Origin: Porticoccus sp.
GTDB lineage: Bacteria; Pseudomonadota; Gammaproteobacteria; Pseudomonadales; Porticoccaceae
DNA length: 45,261 bases
Assembly (NCBI GenBank): GCA_023261185.1
Contig: JALRJN010000048.1
Coordinates: 1 to 45,261 of the forward strand
Direction: 5' to 3'
Under the pieces are notes generated by a model. That model ran no database searches. It was not told the DNA's origin and saw only the letters and a program-made list of their open reading frames with translations. Of the stretch, positions 1 to 9,762 are shown piece after piece. Made by a program: the position numbers and the translations under genes. How positions within the stretch are numbered: position 1 is the first letter of the stretch; each line of letters opens with the position of its first letter.

Positions 1-653
1 TCGGCAGTGCGTGCCATGGGGCCGCCTTGATCAAGGCTGGAGGCAAAGGCAATCATGCCCCAGCGCGATACCCGCCCGTAGGTGGGCTTCAGGCCGGTAA
101 TGCCACACAGGGCGGCGGGTTGGCGAATGGAGCCGCCGGTGTCGGTGGCCGTGGCCGCTGGTGTTAGTCGTGCCGCCACTGCGGCTGCAGAGCCGCCTGA
201 GGAGCCGCCGGGTACGCAGTTGGTATCCCAGGGGTTTTTTACCGCCCCGTAGTAGCTGGTTTCGTTGGAGGAGCCCATGGCGAACTCGTCCATATTGGTT
301 TTGCCCAGCACGATCGTACCGGCGCGGGAGAAGTTGTCTACCACGGTGGCATCGTATGGTGGCACAAAGTTGTCGAGCATTTTCGAGCCGCAACTGGTGC
401 GTACGCCGTTGGTACAGAAGATGTCCTTGTGGGCAATGGGCACACCGCACAGGACGGTGCTATTGCCCGAAGCCCGCAGCTGGTCTGCCGCGGCGGCTTT
501 GGCCAGGGCTGCATCTTCGGTGACGGTCACAAAGCTATTGTACTGACCGTCCATTGCCTTGATACGGCCAAGAAAATGTTGTGTGACTTCCACGCTGGAA
601 AAGTCACCATTGTTCAGGCCGACAATGATGTCGGCAAGGGTTTTGTTATGCAT
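1..653 (-). CDS. gatA: Glutamyl-tRNA(Gln) amidotransferase subunit A, 3' part outside the window
   Basis: This is the amidase subunit of the GatCAB complex, which converts Glu-tRNA(Gln) (and often Asp-tRNA(Asn)) to the amidated form in the cytoplasm. The reverse strand reads [20 protein letters not shown] from the ATG at 653 and stays open to the window edge, giving about 217 N-terminal residues of a protein usually near 480. The amidase-signature features are visible: the catalytic Lys in [11 protein letters not shown] and the Gly/Ser-rich [13 protein letters not shown] segment, followed by [10 protein letters not shown] with the expected serines. It lies 15 bp downstream of gatC on the same strand, so the two are co-transcribed; gatB would be expected beyond the left edge. 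The identification is secure and only the C-terminus is missing. Confidence 0.96.
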   Translation of the reverse strand, partial: MHNKTLADIIVGLNNGDFSSVEVTQHFLGRIKAMDGQYNSFVTVTEDAALAKAAAADQLRASGNSTVLCGVPIAHKDIFCTNGVRTSCGSKMLDNFVPPYDATVVDNFSRAGTIVLGKTNMDEFAMGSSNETSYYGAVKNPWDTNCVPGGSSGGSAAAVAARLTPAATATDTGGSIRQPAALCGITGLKPTYGRVSRWGMIAFASSLDQGGPMARTA

Positions 654-668
654 GATGGACCGGCTGCC

Positions 669-956
669 TCACTCGATCACTTTGGGGACCAGGTACAGGC
701 CCTCTTCGGTTGCGGGCGCGATGGCCTGGAAAGCCTCCCGCTGGTTGGTTTCTGTGACCTCGTCGGGCCGCAGGCGCTGCACGGCATCTGTGGGGTGAGC
801 CATGGGCTCCACACCGTCGGTGTCGGCAGCCTGCAACTGGTCCACCAGGGCAAGCACGTCGGCAATACTGCGGGTGGTCTCGGTGATAGTCGCTTCATTC
901 AGTTCAATGCGCGCCAGTTCTGCGAGCTTTTCGATGTCTGCACGTTCGATAGTCAT
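669..956 (-). CDS. gatC: Glutamyl-tRNA(Gln) amidotransferase subunit C
   Basis: GatC is the small scaffold subunit that wraps around GatA and stabilises the GatCAB transamidosome. The 95-residue protein has the normal family length and hallmark features: an N-terminal [14 protein letters not shown] segment, a central helix and the [18 protein letters not shown] loop, ending with [10 protein letters not shown]. It is the first gene of the leftward gatCA operon and is divergent from mreB across a 245-bp gap. That gatC-gatA | mreB divergence is common in Pseudomonas-type gammaproteobacteria. Confidence 0.95.
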   Translation of the reverse strand: MTIERADIEKLAELARIELNEATITETTRSIADVLALVDQLQAADTDGVEPMAHPTDAVQRLRPDEVTETNQREAFQAIAPATEEGLYLVPKVIE

Positions 957-1201
957 GGTATAGTTTCTGCGCTGTTGACAGAGACGGCCAGTGCCGGTTT
1001 TCCGGCCTGACGAAATGAGGGGGCGTAAGTTACCACATCCGTTTCGGCAGGGGTACTGTGAAACGGCATTTTGATACTGATTTTTCTACGGGATCAAGGA
1101 CTTAAACCTTGCCCTCAACTGCTCCGATTGATAGAGTCGCGAGTTTTCGGAACCATCGGCCCGCACGCGAAGAAGTGCTGTGCCAACAAGGGAAAAGATA
1201 G
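957..1201. other. Divergent gatC / mreB intergenic region
   Basis: These 245 bases must hold the promoters for the leftward gatCA and rightward mreB operons. A good -35-like TTGACA lies at 975-980 on the plus strand, but no matching -10 is found 16-18 bp downstream, so I do not call a promoter. No small gene or strong terminator hairpin was seen. Confidence 0.4.
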
Positions 1202-2242
<1,041 letters not shown>

Positions 2243-2283
2243 CCGGCCTGTCTGTGTTCCGGCCCCGGGAATATCTCCAATAA

Positions 2284-2303
2284 TGAAGGGGTGTCACTAT
2301 TAA
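2284..2303 (+). promoter_or_regulatory. Putative non-ATG (ATT) translation start of mreC
   Basis: The mreC frame has a TGA stop at 2284-2286. After it come AGG GGT GTC ACT ATT AAA AAC CTG, so no ATG, GTG or TTG exists before the GTG at 2341. A good Shine-Dalgarno core (AAGGGG, 2286-2291) sits 7-8 bases before the ATT at 2299. The residues from ATT onward (IKNLFSKGAS) look like the conserved MreC N-terminus of other gammaproteobacteria. A six-codon ATG frame (2283-2303, MKGCHY) ends in a TAA that overlaps the ATT, so coupling by reinitiation is also possible. Confidence 0.5.
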
Positions 2304-3153
2304 AAACCTGTTTTCCAAGGGTGCTTCCTCGGGGCGTAGAGTGCTGTTTCTGGTAGCCGCGTCCCTGCTGCTGCTGGCAATCGACAGTTTTACGCCCTGG
2401 CTTCAGCCTGCCCGCAAGTGGGTGGCCGAGGCCACAGTGCCCCTCTACTGGATCACGAATATTCCCGCCCGCCTGAGTGAGTTTGGCGATGAGTCAGTGG
2501 TCAGTCGCCAGCAGCTCGAAGAGGAAAACGAACAGCTGCGTACCGAGTTGCTCATCCTCAATGGTCGTATGCAGCGCACCACGGAAGTGGTGGCCGAGAA
2601 CGTGCGCCTGCGCAATTTGCTTAATGCCACAGAAATGCTCAAAGATCAGGTGCTGGTGGCGGAGTTGATCGGCGTGTCGCCGGACCCGACCCGGCACACC
2701 ATCCTTATCAACCGTGGTGAGGAAAACGGTGTGTATGTTGGTCAGGCACTGCTTGATGCCGATGGCCTGATGGGGCAGGTGGTGGAAGTACACCGCAGCA
2801 GCAGCAAGGTGCTGCTGGTGACAGATACGGCCCACGCGCTGCCGGTACAGACATTGCGCAACGGCGATCGTTCAATCGCCGAAGGCAGTGGCGATTACAA
2901 CCAATTATCTCTGCGCTATGTGCCTCCGACCATGGATATTGTGGTAGGTGATCGGTTGGTCAGTTCCGGGCTGGGCGGGCGCTTTCCTGTGGGATACCCG
3001 GTGGGTGAGGTCACGGAAGTGCAGACCGTTGCCGGCGAACCCTACTTGTCCGTCAAGCTTAAGCCCTCTGCGCGCATTGGTCGCAGCCGTCATTTATTAC
3101 TGTTGTTTTCCGAAGTGGAAACCTTGGGAGACGGTGAAATTGGAAGAGACTGA
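2299..3153 (+). CDS. mreC: Rod shape-determining protein MreC
   Basis: MreC is the bitopic periplasmic scaffold that links MreB/MreD to PBP2. From the proposed ATT start the protein is 284 residues: a short basic cytoplasmic tail, a transmembrane helix (VLFLVAASLLLLAID), a coiled coil (RQQLEEENEQLRTELLILNG), then the beta-rich domain with VGQALLDADGLMGQVVEV, TDTAHALPVQTLRNGDRS and SSGLGGRFPVGYPVGEV. The last two are strongly conserved in MreC. If translation instead began at GTG 2341 the protein would be 270 residues and lose the cytoplasmic tail. It overlaps mreD by 20 bp and lies 56 bp after mreB. It lacks the long Pro-rich C-terminal tail of the E. coli protein. Confidence 0.95.
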   Translation: MKNLFSKGASSGRRVLFLVAASLLLLAIDSFTPWLQPARKWVAEATVPLYWITNIPARLSEFGDESVVSRQQLEEENEQLRTELLILNGRMQRTTEVVAENVRLRNLLNATEMLKDQVLVAELIGVSPDPTRHTILINRGEENGVYVGQALLDADGLMGQVVEVHRSSSKVLLVTDTAHALPVQTLRNGDRSIAEGSGDYNQLSLRYVPPTMDIVVGDRLVSSGLGGRFPVGYPVGEVTEVQTVAGEPYLSVKLKPSARIGRSRHLLLLFSEVETLGDGEIGRD

Positions 3154-3649
3154 TCCGTCTATCTATTTCTGGAGCGCACTCAGTCTTGTGCTGGCATTGA
3201 TGCTGCAAATTCTGCCATTGTCTGTGGCGATGGCACATTGGCGCCCCCAGTTCGTGTTCCTGGTGGCGATCTACTGGCTGTTCAGGGCACCGTCCTTCCA
3301 CGGTATTGCCTTCGCATGGATGTGCGGTCTGATGCTGGACCTGGTGATGGGTGAACTGATTGGCCGGCATGCCATGTCTTTTGCCCTCTGCGCCTATCTG
3401 CTTCGATTGTTGCAGCAGCGCTTTCAGTACATGACTATTTTTCATCAATTGTTCCTGGTGTTTCCGCTGGTGTTGCTGCATCAACTGCTGGTACACAGCA
3501 CTACGTTAATGCTGAGGCCCACCTGGCAGGGTGAGCTGGTGATGGCACCTGCGGTTTCTTCGTTGCTGATCTGGCCCTTGCTGGCCTGGGTGTTAGCCAA
3601 ATTTGGTACATCGGAAGCCTACGAAGATGAAGAAATTTCCTCATCCTGA
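3134..3649 (+). CDS. mreD: Rod shape-determining protein MreD
   Basis: MreD is a small polytopic inner-membrane protein of the elongasome. I start it at GTG 3134 (VKLEETDPSIYFWSALSL), giving 171 residues, close to the usual 160-170. A TTG at 3140 is an alternative that sits better relative to the GGGAG at 3126-3130. About five hydrophobic helices are evident, and the HGIAFAWMCGLMLDLVMGELIGRHAM segment contains the conserved G-x-x-x-D-x-x-x-G pattern of the family. It overlaps mreC and is followed 25 bp later by maf. Confidence 0.93.
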   Translation: MKLEETDPSIYFWSALSLVLALMLQILPLSVAMAHWRPQFVFLVAIYWLFRAPSFHGIAFAWMCGLMLDLVMGELIGRHAMSFALCAYLLRLLQQRFQYMTIFHQLFLVFPLVLLHQLLVHSTTLMLRPTWQGELVMAPAVSSLLIWPLLAWVLAKFGTSEAYEDEEISSS

Positions 3650-3674
3650 ACCGGGTGTCGGGAGAGAATTTGCC

Positions 3675-4277
3675 ATGGTAAGCACAGAGTCCAGCGCTGA
3701 GTTTGTTCTGGCTTCGGCTTCCCCCCGGCGCCGGGAGCTGCTGCAGCAGATTGGTTGCCACTTTAAGGTCGCGCCGGTGAATCTTGATGAAACACCCATG
3801 CCCGGAGAGTTACCGGAGCACTACGTGGTGAGAATGGCGCTGGAAAAAGCCAGGGCTGGCTGGAATGCCAGTCGGGAGCAGGGCAAACCGGTATTGGCTG
3901 CCGATACCACGGTGGTGTGTGAGGGAGAAATCTTTGGTAAACCGGCTAACCGGGATGAGGCCGTGGTTATGCTGAGACGCCTGTCTGGCAAAAGTCACCA
4001 CGTGCTGTCGGCTGTTGCACTATGCGATGCATCCCGCTGTGAATCCCGCCTGTCGGAAACGGAGGTTCGATTCAGGGTAATCGACGAAGCGGAATGCCAG
4101 CGTTACTGGGATACCGGCGAACCCGCCGACAAAGCCGGGGGCTATGGCATTCAGGGTTATGGCGCGGTCTTTATTACGTCGATTCAGGGCAGTTATTCGG
4201 GGGTTGTGGGACTGCCGCTGGCTGAGACCTGTGACCTGTTATCGGCGTTTGATTTGTCCTGGTGGGAGTCGACATGA
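3675..4277 (+). CDS. Maf/YhdE-family nucleotide pyrophosphatase (dTTP/UTP type)
   Basis: Maf proteins hydrolyse non-canonical or canonical nucleoside triphosphates to monophosphates. The 200-residue protein shows the N-terminal signature LASASPRRRELL, the ADTTVVCEGEIFGKP catalytic segment with its conserved Asp, and LSGKSHHVLSAVAL, DKAGGYGIQGYG and YSGVVGLPL. The pattern is closer to E. coli YhdE (dTTP/UTP pyrophosphatase) than to YceF. ATG 3675 was chosen because GGGAGAG precedes it and upstream codons are not family-like. Its TGA overlaps the ATG of rng (ATGA), so translation is coupled. The mreBCD-maf-rng order is widely conserved. Confidence 0.93.
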   Translation: MVSTESSAEFVLASASPRRRELLQQIGCHFKVAPVNLDETPMPGELPEHYVVRMALEKARAGWNASREQGKPVLAADTTVVCEGEIFGKPANRDEAVVMLRRLSGKSHHVLSAVALCDASRCESRLSETEVRFRVIDEAECQRYWDTGEPADKAGGYGIQGYGAVFITSIQGSYSGVVGLPLAETCDLLSAFDLSWWEST

Positions 4278-5737
4278 GTTCGGAAATTCTCATTAATATC
4301 ACGCCCATGGAAACCCGGGTGGCGCTGGTGGAAAACGGCGTGCTTCAGGACGTGATGGTGGAGCGCACCTCCAGCCGTGGCATTGTTGGTAATATCTACA
4401 AGGGAAAAGTGGTGCGCGTGCTGCCGGGCATGCAGGCGGCTTTCGTGGATATTGGTCTGGAAAAGGCCGGCTTTATTCACGTGGATGATATTCACAAACC
4501 TTCAGCCCCTGGAGACAACGGGGCTTCATGGGACATCGTGCAGTGCCTTCGCGAAGGTCAGTCGGTGGTGGCGCAGGTCATCAAGGACCCCATCAGTACC
4601 AAGGGCGCGCGGCTTTCCACCCGTCTCACGGTCTCTTCCCGATACCTCGTCTATATGCCGGAAGTCGACCACCTCGGTATTTCCCAGCGCATTGAGGATG
4701 AAGCCGAGCGCGAACGCTTGATCAGTGGCATGGAGCAAGCGTTGACGGGTATGGAAACCAGGGGTGGCTACATTATCCGTACGGCTGCCGAAGGGGTCGA
4801 TGTGGAGGAACTGGGCAAGGATATTCAGTACCTGCATCGCCTTTGGTCCCATGTACACGACAAAGCCGGGCAGGTACAGGCGCCAGCTACTGTCTATGAA
4901 GATCTACCCCTTTACCTGCGTTCCATGCGTGACATGCCCCAGCCATTAGTGGAAAAAGTACGGGTGGATTCAGGTGAAGCCTATGCCAAGCTGTGCGACT
5001 TTGCCGCTCAGTTCAACCCGGACATGGTGGGGCTGATTGAATGCTACTCGGCGGACCGACCACTGTTTTACCTCTACGGGGTGGAAGATGAAATCAGCCG
5101 TGCCCTGGAGAAAAAGGTGCCGCTGAAATCCGGGGGATATCTGGTCATCGATCAGACCGAGGCGATGACCACCATCGACATCAATACCGGTGCATTCGTC
5201 GGCAAGCGCAACCTGGAAGAGACGATATTCAATACCAACCTGGAGGCTACGGCGACCATTGCCCGGCAACTGAGGCTGCGCAATCTGGGTGGCATTATCA
5301 TCATCGACTTTATTGATATGCAGGACCCGGAACACCGGCGCCAGGTACTGCGGGCACTGGAGAAAGCCCTGTCCCGGGATCGCGCCAAAACGGCAGTTGT
5401 CAGTGTGTCCGAGTTGGGGCTGGTGGAAATGACCCGCAAGCGAACCAGTGAGAGCTTGGGCCAATTGCTGTGCGAGGCCTGCCCGGTGTGCGATGGCAAG
5501 GGTAGCCTGAAATCGGCGGAAACCGTCTGTTATGAAATTCTCCGGGAGCTGCTGAGAGAAGCGCGGACCTTTGAATGCGAGGGTTTTCTGGTGCTGGCCG
5601 CGCCGGTGGTGATCGATCGCCTGCTGGATGAGGACTCAGCCTATGTGGCGGACCTGGAAGGCTTCGTGGGCCGAACTATCCAGTTCCGTGTGGAGTCTAT
5701 GTATAGCCGCGACCAATACGACATTATTCCGATATAG
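4274..5737 (+). CDS. rng: Ribonuclease G
   Basis: RNase G is an endoribonuclease of the RNase E/G family that matures the 5' end of 16S rRNA and degrades some mRNAs. The 487-residue length is that of RNase G and it lacks the long C-terminal scaffold of RNase E. Domains in order are an N-terminal S1-like/RNase H-like part (GNIYKGKVVRVLPGMQAAFVDIG), the 5' sensor region, and the catalytic DNase I-like domain with metal-binding aspartates in TMTTIDINTGAF and IIIIDFIDMQ. A Cys pair CPVC comes near residue 410 in the zinc-link region. ATG 4274 has GGTGGGAG five bases upstream and overlaps the maf stop. Confidence 0.96.
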   Translation: MSSEILINITPMETRVALVENGVLQDVMVERTSSRGIVGNIYKGKVVRVLPGMQAAFVDIGLEKAGFIHVDDIHKPSAPGDNGASWDIVQCLREGQSVVAQVIKDPISTKGARLSTRLTVSSRYLVYMPEVDHLGISQRIEDEAERERLISGMEQALTGMETRGGYIIRTAAEGVDVEELGKDIQYLHRLWSHVHDKAGQVQAPATVYEDLPLYLRSMRDMPQPLVEKVRVDSGEAYAKLCDFAAQFNPDMVGLIECYSADRPLFYLYGVEDEISRALEKKVPLKSGGYLVIDQTEAMTTIDINTGAFVGKRNLEETIFNTNLEATATIARQLRLRNLGGIIIIDFIDMQDPEHRRQVLRALEKALSRDRAKTAVVSVSELGLVEMTRKRTSESLGQLLCEACPVCDGKGSLKSAETVCYEILRELLREARTFECEGFLVLAAPVVIDRLLDEDSAYVADLEGFVGRTIQFRVESMYSRDQYDIIPI

Positions 5738-5868
5738 AACCACGGTTCGAAGCAGATTTTTTGAGGCCATATGCCTGTTATTTTATTTTTATGCTGCTCG
5801 AGTATCATGGGTGCCATGGTAACTATCTACCACCTGAAAGGTGTGCTTCCAAGGACCCGGCAGACAGC

Positions 5869-5913
5869 ATGACACTGACCCATATTAAAGCCATTGCCCG
5901 GAGCTGGTTTTGA
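5869..5913 (+). CDS. Possible 14-residue leader ORF overlapping the yhdP start
   Basis: An ATG at 5869 opens a 14-codon frame (MTLTHIKAIARSWF) whose TGA at 5911-5913 overlaps the proposed TTG start of yhdP at 5910. The overlap would permit translational coupling to the unusual TTG start. The only upstream purine-rich sequence is AAGGA at 5851-5855, rather far away. This may be chance; there is no homology evidence. Confidence 0.2.
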   Translation: MTLTHIKAIARSWF

Positions 5914-8900
5914 ACGGCAGCCGGGTTCTGAAATTCCTGACCAGACGTTTATTGATGTTGACTGCTCTGTCGGTCATTGGCATTGCTGTGCTCGTGTCAC
6001 TGGGGCGAGAAACTATTGGCAGCCTCGATAATTATCGTGCCGAAATTAACTACTTCGCCTCGGAAAAGCTGGGTCTGCAGGTGGAAAGCCAGCAGTTGCT
6101 GGGTGAATGGCGGCGCCTGAAACCCAGGGTGACGGCGCTGGATCTGTCAATACGTACCCCGGGGGCGCCAGAGCCGTCCATTCAACTGGAGCGCATTACC
6201 CTGGAAGTGGACCTGCTGCGCAGTGTGCTGGCAAGGCAGCTGGTGTGGCGGGAACTGTGGGTGGGTGGCGTGCAGTTGTCACTGCAGGAGGATGCCACTG
6301 GAGGCTGGTCCATCAGCCATCTCACCCTGCCGGAAAAACAATCGGAGAAAGATCCCAGTACGCTCCTGAACATGCTGTTTGATAGTGACTTGCTGGGAGT
6401 GGACAAGATTATCGCCCACCTGAATTTTTATTCCGGCACGCACGCAAGCCTTGAAGGCCGCGATATTCTGCTGGAAAACAGCGGCGACTTTCACCGGTTA
6501 ATGGCCGGCCTGAGCCTCACCGGTCACGAGCAGGCAGCGAGCCTGATTGTGGAGGCGGAGGGCAATCCGGCCAAGTTGGATAAACTCAAGGCGGCGGGTT
6601 ACTTGAGTATCAATCGCGTGGACCTCAGCGGTTCGTTTAGCGCCCTGGCCAAAAGCTGGTTCCCCGACCTGGTGGAGCGGGTTGGAGATATTGAAACTGA
6701 TATCGAAGGCGATATCTGGATTGATCTGACCAAGGGTGGCAAGGCGGAGCTGGTGGGACGCCTGTCCGCCGCAGAAATTCCCCTTAACTGGCTGGAAGAT
6801 GTGCCGCCAGTGACTCAGTTCAAAACGGATATCACGGGCTGGTTTGATCCGGGCGAGAGCTGGGGTTTGCGCCTGCAGGGACTGGATTTTGACTGGGGCG
6901 ATGTGGCGATTGAGCCCTTAACGGTCAACTATGAACAGAAAGTTGGCGCGCTCTGGGGGCAGGGCTCCATGGCGTTGAGCCAGATTAACCTGTCACTGGT
7001 CGACGACCTGATGGTTCAGACCGGGCTCGCCTCACCAAAGCTGGAAGAGATGCTCTTGGATACACAGCCCAGTGGCGCCTTGCGGGCAGTGCATCTCGAT
7101 CTCGATCTCGACGGCGAACATCCAGAGGTGAAAGTGAAGGCTAATCTGGAGAATGTCGCTATCCACTCCTGGCATGGTGCACCGGGGGCGCGTCAGTTGA
7201 ATGGTTATGTGGAAACGGTCAACGCCAGTGGATTCCTCGATCTGGATAGCCCCAATGGGCTGGCATTGTATTACCCCAAAGTCTTTGATGACTACATGGA
7301 GCACAGCAGCTTCAGGGGGCAATTGCGCTGGCTCTGGGATGGGGAAAACCATCGGCTGAAAATTGCCAGTGGCAGGATCGACATGGGTGGCGAAGAAGGT
7401 GAAGGCAACGCCCATCTCTACCTGGATATTCCCATAGCCCGACCTGAACTGAAGCCGGAAATGTACCTGATGGTGGGGGTGCGAGATACCCATAGCCGCT
7501 ACCGTCAGCGCTACCTGCCTGCCACTCTCAACCAGGGACTGTTGGACTGGCTCGATGGTGCGCTGGGTGAGATGGCCGTTCCGGAAGTGGGGTTTGTCTG
7601 GCGCGGTCCCCTGATCGGTGGCGAAAAAGGGATGCGATCCATCCAGCTCTACCTGCGGGTAGCCGATGGCACGTTGCAGTTTCAACCGGACTGGCCGCCC
7701 CTGGAGCATCTCAGTAGCGCCATGACATTGGATAACGGTGAACTCAATGTAGATATTGTCGGTGGCACCCTTGGCAACACCCGCGTCAAACGCGGGGAAG
7801 TGCTGTTGCGCTCAACACCGGGAGACACTGGGCAACAGCTCTTTGTCAGGGCGAATATCGATGCCGATGCCGGGGAAGCCGTGGCCGTGTTGGCAAAGTC
7901 GCCCCTGCGCTCCCGGGTGGCGGGTGTGGTCAACTGGGATATTTCCGGTCCCTCAAAAATTGATCTGGATCTGCGTATTCCACTATCACAGGATGGTACG
8001 GAAGGTGACTACGCAGTCGATGCCGATTTGAGCGACGCCTATCTGGGGTTGCCGGATACCGATATCCGCTTTTCCCAGCTACGGGGCAGGTTGAGCTACC
8101 GCGACGGGAAAGGGTTGTATGCCAACGGGTTGCAAGGGCAGTTCTGGGGTGAGCCGTTGGTGGCAGATATCACCACCGGCAAGGATAACCTGCTAGTGAG
8201 CGGTCGTGGGCAGCTGGACATGCAGGCGCTGAGTGAGTTTATTAAGCTGGATTCCAAGCGCATTCTACAGGGTAAAACGGATGTGGAGGCTCGGCTCAAT
8301 GTGCCTTTGATAGACGCTGGCGCGCCCATCCGCTTACAGGTCAACAGCCAGTTACAAGGCGCAACCATTGACTTGCCTGCACCCTTTGCCAAGGTCGCTT
8401 CAGCTTCCAGGGGTATCAAGGTGGATGTAGCCATCAGTGATCTTCAGGATATCCAGATTACCGCGGAAGGCGGTGTCAGTGCGCACCTGCAATTGCGCGG
8501 TAGTTCGTTGCGACGAAGCCTGCTAGCTGTCTACAGTGAGGATGCGGAACTGCCGGGAGAGGGGCAATTCCGCATTACTGGTGAAATGGAGCATTTCTCC
8601 CTGACAGAGTGGATGCCCTACTTTGCTGAACTGGTGGGTGAAAAAACCAATCAGGAACAGTCGCTTAAGACCCTGTTCGACGGGCGCATAGCCAGTCTGG
8701 AAGTGGCTGGCCTTGAAGTCACGGGGGCAGTCGCCAGTGGACGCTATGTGGATGGTGACTGGCAGGTGGTGTTGGCCAGCAATGAAGCGGCAGGTCAGGC
8801 TTTGGTACCCACAGACACCGCTCGACCGATCAGGCTGGATCTCGAAAAACTGGTATTGCCTTCGCCCCCCGAAGGAGAGGCTGAAGCACAGGACTTGGAT

Positions 8901-9761
8901 CCCTCCAGCTTCCCGTTAATGGAAGCCTCCATTCAGGACTTTTCCGTAGGTGATTTCCGCCTAGGTTATGCGAAATTTCGATCTGAACCGACTCCTCACG
9001 GCGTGCTGTTTTCGGGGATTGATGCCAACCTGAAAGGGCTGCGTCTGGGCGGTGACGAGGTCGAGACCACGTTGTTGTGGGAGCGTCAGGCGGGCGTTCA
9101 CTATAGTCAGTTCAGCGGCATGCTGCAGGCTGGGGATGTGGGGGAGGTTATGGAGGCCTGGGGCACGCCCGCGGCGTTGGAAAGTAAAGATGCCCTCTTT
9201 TTTGCCGACTTGGGCTGGAGCGGCAAACCCTGGGAAATCAAGCCCTCTCAGCTCAATGGCGCCATGTCCCTGCAGATAGAAAAAGGGCGCTTCTACAAAT
9301 CGCCCGCCGGTGCTGCCAATGCCCTGCTCAGGCTGATCAGCCTGTTTAATTTTGATAACTGGTTGCGCCGCCTGAGCCTGGATTTTTCCGACCTGTTTGA
9401 AAAAGGTATGAGCTTTGATGAGATGAAGGGTGGTCTGGTATTCGACGCCGGCAACATGAGCTTTGATCCACCGCTGGTGGTAAAAATGCCCTCCGGCCGT
9501 TTCAAGATGAACGGCACTGCCAACCTTATCCGCGAGGACATAGATGCCAATCTGGTGACCACTTTGCCGGTGGGCACCAACCTGCCCTGGGTGGCAGCGC
9601 TGGTGGGTGGTTTGCCCGCTGCTGCCGGGGTCTATATCACCGGTAAGATTTTTGAGAAGCAGGTCGATAAATTGTCGAGCATCAGCTATCACATCACCGG
9701 GCCCTGGGATGATCCAGAGGTGGATGTGGAAAAAATCTTCAGTGACGGTGGAGGCAAATAA
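5910..9761 (+). CDS. yhdP: YhdP-family AsmA-like envelope lipid transport protein
   Basis: YhdP is one of the large AsmA/TamB-type proteins thought to bridge inner and outer membranes and move phospholipids outward. The protein is 1283 residues, matching the family (about 1270). An N-terminal transmembrane helix (LLMLTALSVIGIAVLVSLG) is followed by a long periplasmic beta-rich region typical of the DUF3971 and AsmA_2 domains. The C-terminus contains NWLRRLSLDFSDLFEKGMSFD and GPWDDPEVDVEKIF, which are characteristic. The start is taken as TTG 5910 with GGAG at 5900-5903; Met16 would truncate the basic N-tail. Position after rng and before a nitrilase gene is as in Pseudomonas. Confidence 0.94.
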   Translation: MNGSRVLKFLTRRLLMLTALSVIGIAVLVSLGRETIGSLDNYRAEINYFASEKLGLQVESQQLLGEWRRLKPRVTALDLSIRTPGAPEPSIQLERITLEVDLLRSVLARQLVWRELWVGGVQLSLQEDATGGWSISHLTLPEKQSEKDPSTLLNMLFDSDLLGVDKIIAHLNFYSGTHASLEGRDILLENSGDFHRLMAGLSLTGHEQAASLIVEAEGNPAKLDKLKAAGYLSINRVDLSGSFSALAKSWFPDLVERVGDIETDIEGDIWIDLTKGGKAELVGRLSAAEIPLNWLEDVPPVTQFKTDITGWFDPGESWGLRLQGLDFDWGDVAIEPLTVNYEQKVGALWGQGSMALSQINLSLVDDLMVQTGLASPKLEEMLLDTQPSGALRAVHLDLDLDGEHPEVKVKANLENVAIHSWHGAPGARQLNGYVETVNASGFLDLDSPNGLALYYPKVFDDYMEHSSFRGQLRWLWDGENHRLKIASGRIDMGGEEGEGNAHLYLDIPIARPELKPEMYLMVGVRDTHSRYRQRYLPATLNQGLLDWLDGALGEMAVPEVGFVWRGPLIGGEKGMRSIQLYLRVADGTLQFQPDWPPLEHLSSAMTLDNGELNVDIVGGTLGNTRVKRGEVLLRSTPGDTGQQLFVRANIDADAGEAVAVLAKSPLRSRVAGVVNWDISGPSKIDLDLRIPLSQDGTEGDYAVDADLSDAYLGLPDTDIRFSQLRGRLSYRDGKGLYANGLQGQFWGEPLVADITTGKDNLLVSGRGQLDMQALSEFIKLDSKRILQGKTDVEARLNVPLIDAGAPIRLQVNSQLQGATIDLPAPFAKVASASRGIKVDVAISDLQDIQITAEGGVSAHLQLRGSSLRRSLLAVYSEDAELPGEGQFRITGEMEHFSLTEWMPYFAELVGEKTNQEQSLKTLFDGRIASLEVAGLEVTGAVASGRYVDGDWQVVLASNEAAGQALVPTDTARPIRLDLEKLVLPSPPEGEAEAQDLDPSSFPLMEASIQDFSVGDFRLGYAKFRSEPTPHGVLFSGIDANLKGLRLGGDEVETTLLWERQAGVHYSQFSGMLQAGDVGEVMEAWGTPAALESKDALFFADLGWSGKPWEIKPSQLNGAMSLQIEKGRFYKSPAGAANALLRLISLFNFDNWLRRLSLDFSDLFEKGMSFDEMKGGLVFDAGNMSFDPPLVVKMPSGRFKMNGTANLIREDIDANLVTTLPVGTNLPWVAALVGGLPAAAGVYITGKIFEKQVDKLSSISYHITGPWDDPEVDVEKIFSDGGGK

Positions 9762-9762
9762 T

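Noticed and set aside
1-1010. Long open frames on the plus strand opposite gatA and gatC
   Set aside because: They are antisense to clear GatA/GatC coding sequence, have biased Arg/Pro/Ser-rich composition and no ribosome binding sites.
5738-5770. tRNA-like GGTTCGAA sequence after rng
   Set aside because: No acceptor stem, D arm or anticodon arm can be fitted around it. It is part of a short inverted repeat (GAACCACGGTTC) with a T-run several bases away, too weak for a terminator call.
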